Origin: Incurvaria masculella
Lineage: Eukaryota > Arthropoda > Insecta > Lepidoptera > Incurvariidae
DNA length: 64,000 nucleotides
Reading direction: 5' to 3'
Assembly: GCA_946894095.1 (NCBI GenBank)
Contig: OX335644.1
Span: forward strand, 25,463,595-25,527,594
Part shown: piece after piece, positions 12,301-27,300 of the stretch
How the letters are laid out: each line of letters begins with the position of its first letter
Numbering within the stretch: the first letter of the stretch is position 1
Program-made: the position numbers and the translations under genes
The notes under the pieces: model-generated
The model's input: the letters and a program-made list of their open reading frames with translations, nothing else
Databases searched by the model: none
Told to the model about the DNA's origin: nothing

Positions 12301-15300
12301 AATATTTAGTGAAAACTTTTCAGAGGAATCAATGAAAACAATGAAGAGAGAACTACTGAACTTCTATTGATCCTAATCAACTGTCATGATGTTAGCACGC
12401 ATTCCAGGACCTACTTTTCAGTATTAATATGCGTCTGATTAACGCCCTCGTTAGTTTACGTTCACATTTACAACGAAAATATCTGATTTAGTCATAAATG
12501 GGACTTATGACAAAGTGATCGGTCAGATAATCAATTCGGTAGCGTTTGAAGAGGATATTAACAACAAAGACACGCGAGGAAGTTACATTGACGAAAAGTC
12601 CTACCTGGATTTTATTAAAAGAGATGAAGAAATCAAAGGACATGAAGGCAATCCGATTAGCATGGGTCCCCATTAAATGATCGTTGATGGAGACATAGAC
12701 AAAAAGGATATTCAAAGCATTCTAATTATCCAGCAGTTATTCTGTTTATTTTTATTTACGGTGATGCAGAAAATAGAGAAGCTCGTGAATCCGATTGGTT
12801 AGCCGCCACGTCTGATTATTTTTGACAATAAATATTCAGACGTAGCGACTGGCATGGTCGATCACATATTATTCGTAATTTAGGGGAAATTCTAAACCGC
12901 AGAAACAAGATTCTGAATCTAGGTTATTGACGTTGTAAAAGTACGCAGAAAAGGCACCATGCAAAGATCATACTTAGGTAATTTTAATTGTTGTACCTAG
13001 TACCTACTTATAACAACCAGTGATTTATAACGGTTCTTGACTTCTGAAAAAGTAACTCTAGCACTCCATTTCTCTATAGTCGTCTTGCGTATGAGTTATT
13101 CAAGATATGAAATAAGAAATCCAGAGCACACAAAGTGCAGAGCTGAATCCTGCATGTTTATGCTGACTAAGATGTACATAACAAATAGACTCACAGAGAT
13201 CTGATTGGTGAGCAAGCCCGCTTGATTGGTGTTGATGGTGAGATAGGCGACAGCGGGAAGGCCGGTCGCCGGGTCGGCGACGCTCCACAGCTGCGCCATG
13301 GCGGCGGAGTCCCGCTCGTCGTCGGACGTGTCGACGATGTAGTTGCCGGTCGCCCAGAAGCGCTGGCCGGGCGAGCGGACCAGCTTGGAGACGTAAGACG
13401 TCAGCTTGGCTCTGTATAAAGCATAGAAATAGGCGCATGCTAGGTCTATGGTATAAAGAACATGGATGTTCAACCCCAACTTTCAAGATACATTCCATGC
13501 AGGTGTCATAAGAGAAACCCATTATATCAGCGCGGCTAAAATGAACTGGATGAAAACGGGGACAATGTTTCATTGCCGCTTCGTCCATGATGCGATGCAA
13601 ACATCAACCCTACCACCTTGTAAGATAAGGAAGGGAACTAATACAGTTTTTCATGTGTAATGGACAGTTGAATGACCCGCAATATCAACGTGAAGAGATA
13701 CTTTTATCTTGTTAAAAAAAAGAGATTCATAACCTGAAATTCGAATCAGCTATTTTCGATATCAGCGATCACAGGTTAAACCCTACATTCCATGCCTCAA
13801 AAAACCTCTGCATTCTAGTATTATATCGCTATACAGTTGTAAATACACTAAATATTATCGCAGACTATAGTGTGTAGTTTATTAATTGGTACCTATATGT
13901 GTCTATCTTGGACGTCACTGTAGGAAGTAAAATCAATTTTGTTTATGCAGAGATTAACAGGTCGATTTCAAGCTGGTATTCATAGGTTATTCTTAAATTT
14001 TATCAATATTTAGACCCAGTTTACGAATTCATTTTGAATTCACTCGTGACTTCAAACTAATTTATACAAATGTAGGATACACTACTACTACAAATAAATG
14101 AAAGGGAAAGTCATAGGGTAAAAATAGTTCCATACAAATATCGCATATGTTGAAGATGGAAAATGGTTTCAAGACTAGAAACTTCTTGAACCTAATTTGG
14201 AAGCACTCAGAATAGGCAACATGATTACAAATAATAGTCGTGGGATGAGTAACATAGTTCCAAAAACTCTCTGATATTCCTAACTGCCAAACTAACTGAA
14301 CAGCTTAGACGATTGAATACTACCCATAATTTGCATCGACGAGTAAACTCACAGCGGATGGAAGCAGCTAAAGGTGCTCTTCCCAAAGCTCTTGATGGTG
14401 GTGTACCAGAACTGCTTGAGGTGCGGGCTGTCGCAGGAGTCGATGTAGTGATGCAGGCTGAGGACCCTACCCGGGGACTGATCGCCGAACAGGAGCATGC
14501 CGAGCGCCGACACGCGCAGCTGGAGGTGCTCCTTGGGGTTGGTGAGGATTGGCCAGTAGAGCGAGGTAGTCTGAAGGGAGAAAGATGATTTTTATTCAAG
14601 AAAACAAACCGCTTAACAACGAAAACGAATCAAATTTTAATAACAAGAAGAATCGCCAATTACAAGTTTTAAACAGGTATCAATCTGAAATAGTCGAGAT
14701 ACAATTCTCATTCCGGAGCCCCGCTGTCGTAGCCAGCAACGTTAGCATCACTGTTACCGTTGCACGTGTCTTTGCGTTTCGAAGTCCTCCTACCGTTGCC
14801 CCGCTCGAAGCCCCGATGTCGTAGCCAGCAACGTTAGCATCACTGTTACCGTTGCACGTGTCTTTGCGTTTCGAAGTCCTCCTACCGTTGCCCCGCTCGA
14901 AGCCCCGATGTCGTAGCCAGCAACGTTAGCATCACTGTTACCGTTGCACGTGTCTTTGCGTTTCGAAGTCCTCCTACCGTTGCCCCGCTCGAAGCCCCGA
15001 TGTCGTAGTCAGCAACGTTAGCATCACTGTTACCGTTGCACGTGTCTTTGCGTTTCGAAGTCCTCCTACCGTTGCCCCGCTCGAAGCCCCGATGTCGTAG
15101 CCAGCAACGTTAGCATCACTGTTACCGTTGCACGTGTCTTTGCGTTTCGAAGTCCTCCTACCGTTGCCCCGCTCGAAGCCCCGATGTCGTAGCCAGCAAC
15201 GTTAGCATCACTGTTACCGTTGCACGTGTCTTTGCGTTTCGAAGTCCTCCTACCGTTGCCCCGCTCGAAGCCCCGATGTCTTAGCCAGCAACGTTAGCAT

Positions 15301-18300
15301 CACTGTTACCGTTGCACGTGTCTTTGCGTTTCAAAGTCCTCCTACCGCTGCCCCGCTCGGAGTACCGCTGTCATCAGCCAGTAACAATAGTATCACATAG
15401 CATCATATTCGCGCGCTGCGGTGATGGTTGGACTATTTGGCCGGGCTCCCATACGATAATATGAACACATTTTTCCATACGGCGTCGTCGCACGTATCGA
15501 CCACATGAAACTTCTTCCTTTTATTTGGGTGATTGACGTGAAACTCACCGCCTCGGGCGTGAACGGAGCGAGCGGCAGCGTGGCCCAAATCGCGAGGAAC
15601 CTCTCGTGCCTCGAGACGCTTGGGTCCTGGATGAGTGGGCCCAGGTAGCTGCCGACGCTGCCCACCTGCAGGTTGGCCAGGCCCTGCAGCCACACCAGCC
15701 GGTCTGCGTAGCTCGGGCAGGCTGAAATTTAGTCGGGTCAACATGTTGTTTACATTGTTACGTACGTTGACCATGTTGACCCACCTTGGCGCCCCTTGAC
15801 TACTTCCATTGCGAGTGGGTATGTTATGCTGTCCTTATATATTCCTCTCTTCGGCCTGCTAAGATACGAGCAATCTCTCGAACGTTAGGGTATTATCTCG
15901 AAGGATATTTATCTCGACTGGTGCGCCATGCGGGGGCATCTAGAATTTGGTGGAGTGTACTAGAAATAAAAGCTGCCTCAGCGCTGAAGGCGACCATTTC
16001 ATTGGACGTAAAGCAAGCTATAACAGGTGATGACTTCCACATCAGGAGTGATTCATCTGAACTGGCTCTTTCTGTGAAATAATTTAACGAGTGACATTGT
16101 TTGGAGTTCAGTGAAGCTCAGGATGCTGATATGCAAAATGTTGGCGGAGATGTCCTATATTGAGCTTAAGGCTTATTTTTGGAATTCCTTGTTTAGGAAT
16201 CAGGAATTATTTGGTTGAGAAAACCGCTTTTATAGCGTTTTTCAAAACGGTTTTCTCGACTGAAAATTTTCGGATAACTTTATTTCTATAATTCAAGGTT
16301 GTACGTGGAAAAAATTACTTTGATCGCTTGGTATAAAATCTGATTTCTCGACTGAAATATTACTAATTGCTGAGCACGGAATTCCAAGAAAAGGCCTACG
16401 GCTCCAGCCGTTCAAGTCGTTGAGCAGGTCCTCGCTGTACTCGGCCACGTTAATGGTGTGAAATTAGAACAGTAAGACTATCAAATTTGTACCAGTATAA
16501 AGTCTGAAGTAGTTCTTGACGTATTCTTCGAAGACGACCATGCTGCAGCCGCCATTCATGAAAGTGTGAAAGGCAAGCGTGGCGAAGCTAAGGAAGCTGG
16601 CGAGCCGGATGTCGGTGGAGTCATCGAAACCGAGATGAGCAGGTCGTTCATGTTGTTAAGCAGGTCCTCGCTGTGCTCGGCCGCGTTAAAGGTGTGAAGT
16701 TAGAACAGGAAGAATATCAAATGTGTACTAGTGTAAAGTCTGAAGTAGTTCTTGACGTATTCTTCGAAGACGACCATGCTGCAGCCGCCATTCATAAAAG
16801 TGTGAAAGGCAAGCGTGGCAAAGCTAAGGAAGCTAGCGTGCCGGATGTCGGCGGAGACATCGGAACCCAGGTTAGCAGATCGTTCATGTCGTTAAGCAGG
16901 TCTTCGCTGTACTCGGCCACGTTAAAGGTGTAAAGTTAGAACAGTAAGAATATCAAATGTGTACCAGTATAAAGTCGGAAGTAGTTCATGACGTATTCTT
17001 CAAAGACGGCCATGCTGCAGCCGCCATTCATGAAAGTGTGAAAGGCAAGCGTGGCGAAGCTAAGGAAGCTGGCGAGCCGGATGTCGGTGGAGTCATCGAA
17101 ACCGAGGTGAGCAGGTCGTTCATGTCGTTAAGCAGGTCTTCGCTGTACTCGGCCGCGTTAAAGGTGTAAAGTTAGAACAGTAAGAATATCAAATGTGTAC
17201 CAGTATAAAGTCGAAAGTAGTTCTTGACGTATTCTTCGAAGACGACCATGCTGCAGCCGCCATTGATGTAAGTGTGAAAGGCAAGTGTGGCGAAGCTGAG
17301 GATGCTGGCGTGCCGGATGTCGGCGGGGACCTCGGGCCCGAGGTTGAGCAGGTCGTTCAGGTCGTTGAGCAGATCCTCGCTATATTCGGCCACGTTGAAG
17401 GGCAGCTTTCTGATGAGGGAAAGTGCGGTCGCGTCTTCGAACTGTTGACAATGGGGAAAGTGTTTCATATAAGAAAATTTAAACATATATATGTTAATAA
17501 TGTTAAAAATATTCTGGGACTTGCATTGGCACCCTAATATAGGGCTTACTAGTCTAGGTCAGCGAGCATGGAAGGACGGGAGTGGCTATCTAAACTCATT
17601 CGTATGGTGGTAGCGTCGCCACGAATTCGGGATGCGCAACATCGACGTTGCGCTGTATAACGTCCAGCTTCGCTGAAACTTGAGAGTATCAGTAGTGAGC
17701 GAATTCGTTAGCAAACTCTCTCGAATGCACTCTCGACTAAAACGTGGGTACGCTGCCATCATACATATGAGTTTCGATCGCATAGAACCTCCGCTTTTTC
17801 AAAGTCAGTTAAAAATTGGAGGTCTCACCTTCTGGCCGGTGAACTCGACGACCAGGTACTTGACGAGCCGCGCGGAATCGGCGCTGCGCAGGTGAGGCAG
17901 CACCTCGAAGAACACGTTCCGGTTGGTCTCGTTGAGGTAGCTCGTGCCCACGTGCAGCTCGTTGTTCAGCGCCTTGAGGCTGTCGGCGCTCAGCTGCGTC
18001 ATCACTCTGGAATCGGTGGGGGACATTGGCAATGGACTCGAAAGGAATTTAATTTTTACCCGACTACGGCGAAGCGAAAGAGGATTATTAACGCTTTGCG
18101 ATTACAAATCAACGGCTCGTGGCTCAGGGGTGTTACGTCATCAGGAATTTCTCGAGAAGTTACAATAATTATATTACATTGGTTTCCTTTAAATTTAATT
18201 ATTTTTAAGATATAGTATATTTATTTATTAGACAGGAAAATATGAAAATTATCGAGAAATTTAAAGTTACAAAATATTAAATATCGCATCCAATGTTTTC

Positions 18301-21300
18301 TTACAATGCAATTTTATAGAGGCCATTACGCTCACTGCATTTCTTCGCTGTGTAGCCAGTTTGATCGTCTGTCTAAAAGACCTTACAGAACGATAATCTC
18401 TTGAAAAATATTTTAGTTTTGAACTTACATTTTTAACTTATAATTTTAAGTCTTTACGCCAATCACCCAAAGTCTGGACCGCAAAAGTAAAAAAAACATT
18501 TAATAAAATATATTGTGGTGTTAAACACATTATTTTTTATTTTAGGTTACAAAAAAAAATTCAGTTTGTACTTTAATTGTTTTTTCCTTTTATTTGTTAC
18601 TATCTGCGGTACCCGGCTCCGCTCGGGCAAATTTCGGGCTTAATTATTTCATGGATAAAAATTTGCCCTAAGGGCTGCTCCAAGAGGGACAATGGACAAT
18701 GTATCCATTTACCAAATTTTAAGATTATTTGAGCTGGTATGGCATGATTTATGAGAAAAATCCAATCATTCCCATTTAGAGCGTCGTAAATATTTGATGG
18801 CTATTTTTCCAAAACAAATTTTAAGCGTGTGCTGCCAGAACCTTTCTGCGCTTGCACTGCAACATTGTGTACAAAAGCAGTATGTTAGATAACATACCAA
18901 CTTACTCCCCTTACAGATTTATTATTATATTGATTATGCATTTTTTTTATGATTTATTAATGAATACGTTAATTTCTTAGAATGGGAAATAATTAGTATT
19001 AATTCTTTTAAAATAGTTATAACAGTTACTATTTTATTGGACTGAAAATTCTTTTTTATTTGAATCTTTAGTTTCTTCAATTTCTTCTGTAGTTATGTAT
19101 TATAGTGATAGTTAGATAAGTTCATTCTGAGCCTTCCTTGCCTTCATCCGCCATTTTCTATCTATTTTAGAATTGAATTTCGTTATGAATGCGAGCTGTT
19201 CCATGGTTCGGAATCCATATAAAGTTGTAGGTCCCCTTCCCCTCTTATGGGGTAGAGTAAGGCGCACCCGAGTTGCTACCATCGCATTGGTTGGAAGTAT
19301 GGCCGTTTTGAAATTGAATGAAATTGTCCATGTTTTCATCAAAGTCAAAGTCAAAGTATTTTTATTTCACGCATCAAAATGCAGCAAACATGGTTTGTGT
19401 AGAAATATTTAATTTCAAATTACATAATACAGAGGGAATTATTCATTTAAGATACTTAATATATAATTCACTAAATACAACCGATAAATCATAAATCATT
19501 AATACATTGTAATTAAAAAGTACACTCAATTCTAAATATTATACAGTATGTAAACGTAAATATAAGTTATTCCATTAAATTCATTATAAATCAAATATGA
19601 CATTAATTGATCCATAAAATATACAAAAAATTACCAATACATTCAAAGTCGAAAAAAGGGAACACACAAGCTGTTAACTCAGAAATTATTATCACCTAAA
19701 AACTCCTCGGTTGAATAAAAACCGGCCAAGTGCGAGTCGGACTCGCACACGAAGGGTTCCGTACCATCGTAGAAAAAAAATACGTTTTTTGTACGGGTTT
19801 TTTATATTTAATTTTAATAATTTTTCAATCTTACCTATTTGTTGTTATAGCGGCAAAATTAATACACACTCTGTGAAAATTTCAGCTGTCTACCTGTTAC
19901 GGTTACTGAGATACAGCCCTGTGACAGACGGACAGACGGACGGACGGACGGACGGACAGCGGAGGCTTAGTAATAGGGTTCCGTTTTCACCCTCTGGGTA
20001 CGGAACCCTAATAAAAAGCCTTCATTAATAGTCTGGATTTAAAATCGTTGTTGAACTGTTTGGAGGAGATAATTTTTTTTAAAATCAACTGGAAGTGCAT
20101 TAAAAAGTTTGATCGCTTGAAATTCTGTACCGTGTTCAACCACTTCTAATCTAGGCCTTATTGTTTGTTGTAGGTTGCTACTACTTCGAGTGCCATAGCA
20201 ATGCTTTAGAGTAGGCTTTGTAGTTTTTTCAAGATTGCTTGCTAGTCTTGTTAATACAACATAAATATATAGCGATGGCACTGTAAGAATTTTTAGTCTT
20301 ACAAAGTAAGCTCTGCACGACTCTTGTTGAGGTAATCTTAGCATCGTTCTTATCGCGCGTTTTTGTAAAATAAATGCCTTCTTTACGTTATAATCCCAGA
20401 TATTGCCCCAGAACTGAATTCCGTACCGTAGTCTTGATTCTATCGCAGCAAAGTATATCATTTTTAGGTCGTCGATCAGAAGAAAGTCTCTGAGAGTCCT
20501 AAGAGCATCTAGTTCAATATAACCGTGCTCATTAAGAGATGGTCCGGCCATGCCCCCTAATTCATTCGAGAATGCGGTGTGTTGGGCTAATATAACTGTG
20601 GGTGGGGTATCAGCCATCCATGTCCAGTCACATAAATAAGAAGACTGAGATACATACTTGTGAAGTTCTATGAGGTCAAGGTTATGGATTCTGTCCGCGT
20701 CCTTAACAACGTTGTCACGGTCGATACTCTCCGACACCTTGGTGAGGAGCTGAAACCAATGAAATGTCCGTGAGTTCAGCGTAGAATAAAATAAAATGTG
20801 ACGTCGGGAATGCCCGACATTATACTGTCAGTGAAAATCAGCTTATCCGCTGTCCCAAGTGTGGATTGAAACGTTAGCTACACCGGCTGCGGGCGGTGAG
20901 TGTGCTATTTTGTAAACTCGTTGCAATCGCCCGCAGCCAGCAATTAGCAATGCTGCAATCGTAAACGCTTGGTAGCGATCGTTTCGAAAAAAGGTTTCGC
21001 TGCTATATTTTTGAAACGATCGCTACCAAATTAAACCCTACTCTACGTCATAAGGAAATCATTTCAGAACCTGACCATGGAGACATTATTCAAAATATAC
21101 AAATCTCACATTAGACCACTCCTGGAATATGGATTCCAAATATGGAATCCCTACTTCGTCAAAGATATTACTCTCCTAGAACGAGTTCAGAGAAGAGCGA
21201 CCCAGATACCAAAAGTACTGAAGAAGAAACCATACGAGGAAAGATTGAAAGTGCTCAAGCTGACAACCTGAAGAAAGGGGCGACCTCATAGAAACATACA

Positions 21301-24300
21301 AGAATTTCAATGATTATTACAACTATTCAGAACTCCTGAACCTCTTCACTAGTGACACAAATAGTCATCTCCGAGGTCATAGCCTAAAGCTCAATGCCAA
21401 TGTCAGCTCAACAAACCCGAGACAACACTTCCTGTCGAATAGAGCAGTGAAAATGTGGAACAAGCTGCCAGAAGATGTCGTTCACCAATTATTTTAAAAA
21501 CAGACTTGACAAACACCTAAATACACTAAACTAAAGTAAACCTAATAACAAAGCACCAGAGAACCCAGACATGAACACATCAGCTTGGGCTGCACGTATA
21601 TCAAATAAATAAATAAATAAAGAACGCAGTTTCGTATTTTAGGCGCAGATAGACCCGCCTGGCAGCCATTGGACAAGCGTGTACGATTGCATTGCTACTC
21701 GCTGGCTGCGGGCGATTGCAAAGAATTTCAAAAATAGCACGGCTGGAGAAAATGGACTGGACATCGTACACGTGACACTCGCCATTTAGCCAAGGCGATG
21801 AGCTGAGGCGGCAAGACCTACCGAAGAACGATTGCTTGGGAGATGCTTGGGAGTAATCCTATGTTTTGATAACAAAAAGATCTTATCTACCAAATATGCT
21901 AAAGAATACTTATTGTACCACAAGCCCGTGAACGAGTTGGTTAATTCCCACCTCTCTGGTCCTCGTGATGAGTTCGTACTGCGAGGCCGCACGCCTCCCG
22001 TTGGTCGGCTCCCTGTACGTATGCGTCTCGTATGCGTGGTACGAAGAGTTCACCTTCGGCTCAGAGTCCATCTCGAGCAAGGTCACATGGTCACGGCTCA
22101 AGGACAGGCTGCAATCAATTAAGTTTGGTGTTTTGGACTGGACATGGATTGATAATGTACTGATATTATTTCAGCTTATAACATGCGACGTAATTGGACA
22201 TGGATTGATAATGTACTGATATTATTTCAGCTTATAACATGCGAAGTAATTGGACATGGATTGATAATGTACTGATATTATTTCAGCTTATAACATGCGA
22301 CATAATTGGACATGGATTGATAATGTACTGATATTATTTCAGCTTATAACATGCGACGTAATTGGACATGGATTGATAATGTACTAATATTATTTCAGCT
22401 TATAACATGCGACGTAATTGGACATGGATTGATAATGTACTGATATTATTTCAGCTTATAACATGCGAACTAGGTCGTTACCATGGTAAAATAACTCGCC
22501 GGTGAACAGGCAAGTCAGTGATGAAACCTGACGTGCAACGCATTTCGTACATGCTTTACTATCAAACTACGTGTTATTTGGCCAAGTGAACTGAAAATTA
22601 CCAGTTAGCGTGGTACGAAATGCAACTAAAATTCAAATCACTCATTTTCCTGTTCACCCTGGCGGCGCCCGGACTATTTTACTCGCAATTTCTAGTTCGA
22701 TATTTTTTTTGTAATTTCCTTATCTGTCAAATGTGCTAAGTGAGTAAAAATACGTGGTGCGAGTTCGATTGGACTCGAAGTTCGTATTTTTGATAACATT
22801 GGTTTTTTTTTTAAAACAATTGTTAATCATAGGTGAATAAAAATTCGTGTGACCGACATACACCCACACTAATTTATTTTTTTGCGAAGAGACCCTAAAA
22901 ACATGGAATAAATTCGAATTTTCCTATTATACTCAAGTTCCATGCGAGTTTTGATCAGACTATGTGTATCTTAAAAATCAAGTCTTATTATAGTAAGTTA
23001 AAAGAATACTGATATATTCAAGAACTTTAGTCAAAACTAAATTTGTAATTTTTATTTAAATAATTTATTATTTTTATTATAATTTATCTAAAAATTTTTT
23101 TTTATTTTTTTTTTCTACACTGTATTTATTTTATTAATTAGTATCCTGAAAATATCTGTAATTTCTTCATGCAAAAATAAATCATTCAAATCATTCATTC
23201 AGATGGACAGACGGACGGACGGACGGACCGACGGACGGACGGACGGACGGACAGCGGAGGCTTAGTAATAGGGTTCCGTTTTCACCCTTTGGGTACGGAA
23301 CCCTAATAAAAAACGTACGATAACAAGTGTTAAAATAAATGTGTCCAATATTCAGATAATAATAATTCAACAAAGTAAAACTAACATTCCATAAATTACA
23401 TTTACCGGGTAACCTAATTAGGCAGGCATCCGAAAAAACATAATGTGCGTGACTTCCACAAACTTTTCGTTTAGCCCTGAATAGAAGTGGGCCAAGCCAA
23501 GAGATCGACGCCCTTTGTAGGCTGATTAAAATATTGTCGAGAAACGCGGTTAAAATCACAATAGCGTTTTTTATTTACAGACAACAAAAGATTTTTTTAT
23601 GTAACAAAACATCCAGATCCCGTAATATTATAGAGGAAAAAACGTTGCCAAAAAACTCTTCCTTGCTAAATACTAAATTTGAAAAAAGAAAAAATAAACG
23701 ATCGAAGATGATCGATAGCAACGAAATATTTCATCCCTAATAGAATACCCTGCTACTCGTACGTTTTCCCTACAAAACACTAATTTATAATCCCATTGCA
23801 ATACAATAAAACGTGATCATAGAATATACATAAAACCCGAACGCGATATAAAAAAACGATTTGGATCAAGCTACATGGGTGAATGGTTTATTAGAAGCGT
23901 GACTGACTAGGAAGAAATAACCATAACCAATGTGTTACATGCTCCTTCGCTATCTGTCCGGCGAAAAATGTATCTTTATTAGACTTCACGGCTACCTACC
24001 TACATAGGTTATTTAAATATGAATATCTGTGTATGTATACCCTGTGGTGCAGCCAAGGGCCATTACATACAATTTTGCAATCTTTTTTTTTAATATCCTC
24101 TAAATAAAAAGTTTGAATTACCATACAAAGTAATTAATTAATTTAGTGTAAAAATAATCTAATGATCCGTAAGAACGTTGTATGTAACTGGCCATGGCCA
24201 AGTCATGACCAGGTCATGACATTAGCCTGGGGTCTACTCATGAAAGCGAAAGGAAGACCTGAGGATAAATTAATGTACTGGCCATTGCTATATCCTGCAT

Positions 24301-27300
24301 AACGAAATGCCGATAAAACCAGAAAGAGAACGTACCTTCGTACAAAATGTATTTAGCCCCCTTTATTTTTTAAAATAAAAAAAAAATAAATAGCCGTGTG
24401 CCAAACGATGTATGTATTCATCCAAAGACAATAGATTTATAAAAAATTAAAGCATTACCAAATATAATTTTATTGATGAATGTTTCAATCAATGTTTTTA
24501 TCAATTATAATCAATTATATTTTTGAAATACCTAAATCCACTTTTTTTTATATTTTTGTGTATATAGTATTCAATGCCTTTTATAAGAAAATATTCATGC
24601 AAATATCTTAACCTATGTTTATTTTATCGATTAAGACCTCTAATAGAAAAATAATTAAACTCATGAAACAGTCTTTATCGTCATGAAAAGAAATAATAAC
24701 TTACTTGGTGACAACGGCTAGCAAGTGATTGTGTGAGTGGTATTCTAGGCTGCTTTTGAGGTCCATGCTGAGGAGACCCCTGTCGTCCAGTTGGTACACC
24801 CTTTCTGCATTGCCGATAAAGGGTTGCTGAAACATGTTTTGAAACCACTTGAATTAAAACGCTTGCTATTTCTAATAGATGGCGCTATTATCAAAATTTG
24901 TTATTTTTGCTATAACTACTCAATAGTATGTTACATACAAACGATACTGTTTTGACTACATGCCTAACATATGGCCCCCAAACTTGGACTTCAGTCCAGA
25001 AACTTATTCTAAGACTTAGAAGGTACAGAGGGGAATTGAAAGAAGTATGATAGGTGTCGTATTAAAACCACACAAAAGAGCTGAAGAGATTAGACATACA
25101 ACAAAGGTTGAAGACATAATAAAGAAAATCAGTCTATTGATATAATGTGCTAGAGGGAAATTGAAATGAATATGATAGATGTCACATTAAAACATCGCAA
25201 AAGAGCTGAAGAGATTATACATACAACCAAGGTTGAGGACATAGTCAAGAAGATAAGACAGTTGATACAACGCACCAGAGGGGAATTGAAAGAAATTTGA
25301 TAGGTGTCACATTAAAACATCGCAAAAGAGAAGAGATTAGACGTACAACAAAGGTTGAAGAAAGAAAATCAGACAGCTGAAATAGCGATAGAACAAAATG
25401 GACACAAATTATAACGGAGTGGCAACCGTCAGATGGAAAAAAAGAATCCGACAAGTTAAAAGATGGACTAATGTAATACAAAAATTGGTTGAGCTATTTG
25501 TTCAAGGCAAGCGAAGAACGGAAATGAATAGAAGCAGGATGGAAACACGTTGAATATTAGATCTGGAAATCCGATGTGTTCAATTAGATTGGGTACAAGA
25601 CAATTTTAAGACTGTTTTGTTTGGTATAAGCAATAAAGGAATAAAAAAAAGATTGTGTGTAATGTACTGTAATATGTACAATAAGAAATACCAATATCTT
25701 CTTTATTGTTTCTTACGCGACCTCTAAGTACTTGTAATAAGTTTTTAAATTATTTGTTTTATTTCAATGTACCACTACCAACCCACCACCCACCACTAGA
25801 ATCTGTGCCGGACCTACCATTGAGTACTTGACCCAATCGACTTCCAGGCGCTAGGTAGTAATTGATGGAGACAAGGCCGATACATTTAACATCCAATAAG
25901 GCGCTTTGATGACATCGAATATAAAAAATATGTCAGATTTATTCATGGCATTCGGTTGGTGATCGGTATGGTTTTTTATTTACATTCCAGATATTTGACA
26001 CAGTCGAAAGCATGGAGGCGAAGTCACCTCCATGGTCGAAAGGCGATTCTTTTCTTTAGACTTTGATTTTATGACAAAAATAAGTTGTCGTAAAACAATA
26101 TGGGATGAGCCAGCATCCTGGCATCCTGAGTCTAGAAAACTGCTTATATAGCGATGTTCAAAGCGAGTTTTTCGACGGAAAACCTTGATTAATTAAAAAA
26201 ACTATGCTACGGAATATTTACGTCAAGAAAATCCCTTTGAAGCGCTACTAAAGCTTTTTTCTAGACTCAGGATTCCTGATTCCTGATTACTGAATGCCAG
26301 GAATAGACCTGCTGGTGGGAGGATGCGCAAAGCCAGACTCGGTGGGTATTCAGGCCGACCAAAAAGTTTGTTCCGAACCGTAAATCGGACAACGTGGACG
26401 CTTAATAGAAAACCATGCAGACCTTCAGGTCCCTCGTGCAAATGTCCGGGCGCACGGAGAACCAGACGTTGCGTCCGTAGCCGCGCGTGGACGCCGGTAT
26501 CGCGTGTGTCTTGCGCACTGTCGCGCTGTCCACGCCGCTGTACTCCGCCTGGCATGTGTCGTGGAGGCACGGCTAGAAACGATTCCGTATTGTTTATTCA
26601 TCACCCATAAGCAGAGCACTGCACTCGGATTGGTCATATTTCATCATTAGCCAGTTCAGCAGTCACAGCGAACAATAACTCTAGTTTACAAAAGCTGCTG
26701 CCAGTGCATACAGACGTGCGAGTTATCTGTGCTTGTTTATGTAAATAAGTAATTTTAATTCCTTGTAACATGAACAGTGGAACAATTTCAGCTAAGAGTC
26801 TGGTAAAACTTGTAGCAACTTCAATCCATATAATATAATATGATATCTGTTATCCAAAATTAAAATTCAGCTTGTCAAAAAAATATGGAATATGGAAAAA
26901 AAACCTACAAATTTAATACGATTACTTATTTAATAAATATTAAATATTTATTAAATAAATACTTTTGCATTATTTTGATATCAAAACGATGAGTGATTCT
27001 GGCCACAATTTTATTTTAAAGTAAATATATATAGAATACTCTGATCTTTAAACTAAATACATGTGAAAACTGAAAATCTTAAACCAATTGTTGTAAGTCT
27101 GAGTCGAGTTTCTGCGTTAATAAGCTATTTTGATCATAATTAAATAGGTTAGCACGGTCATATAGTCCATTCCTTTCTAGTTATAAAAATAACAAAATTA
27201 CACAAAATCAGATTCTTCTCTTTGCTTTGAACATCAATACTTACTTCTACCACAGTGTAGCTTTTGCTGAAGAGTGCTTCGGTGCTGTTCACTCGGGCCA

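Noticed and set aside
20039..20737. Minus-strand 232-codon frame as one gene
   Set aside because: It fuses the real LLTP exon 8, SINE debris and an old LINE fragment (C-terminal ORF2-like text around 20060-20480); only exon 8 is genic.
26223..26637. Three overlapping Arg-rich frames
   Set aside because: Shadows of LLTP exon 5; the real frame has no internal Met start and is recognised by Cys spacing and splice phase.
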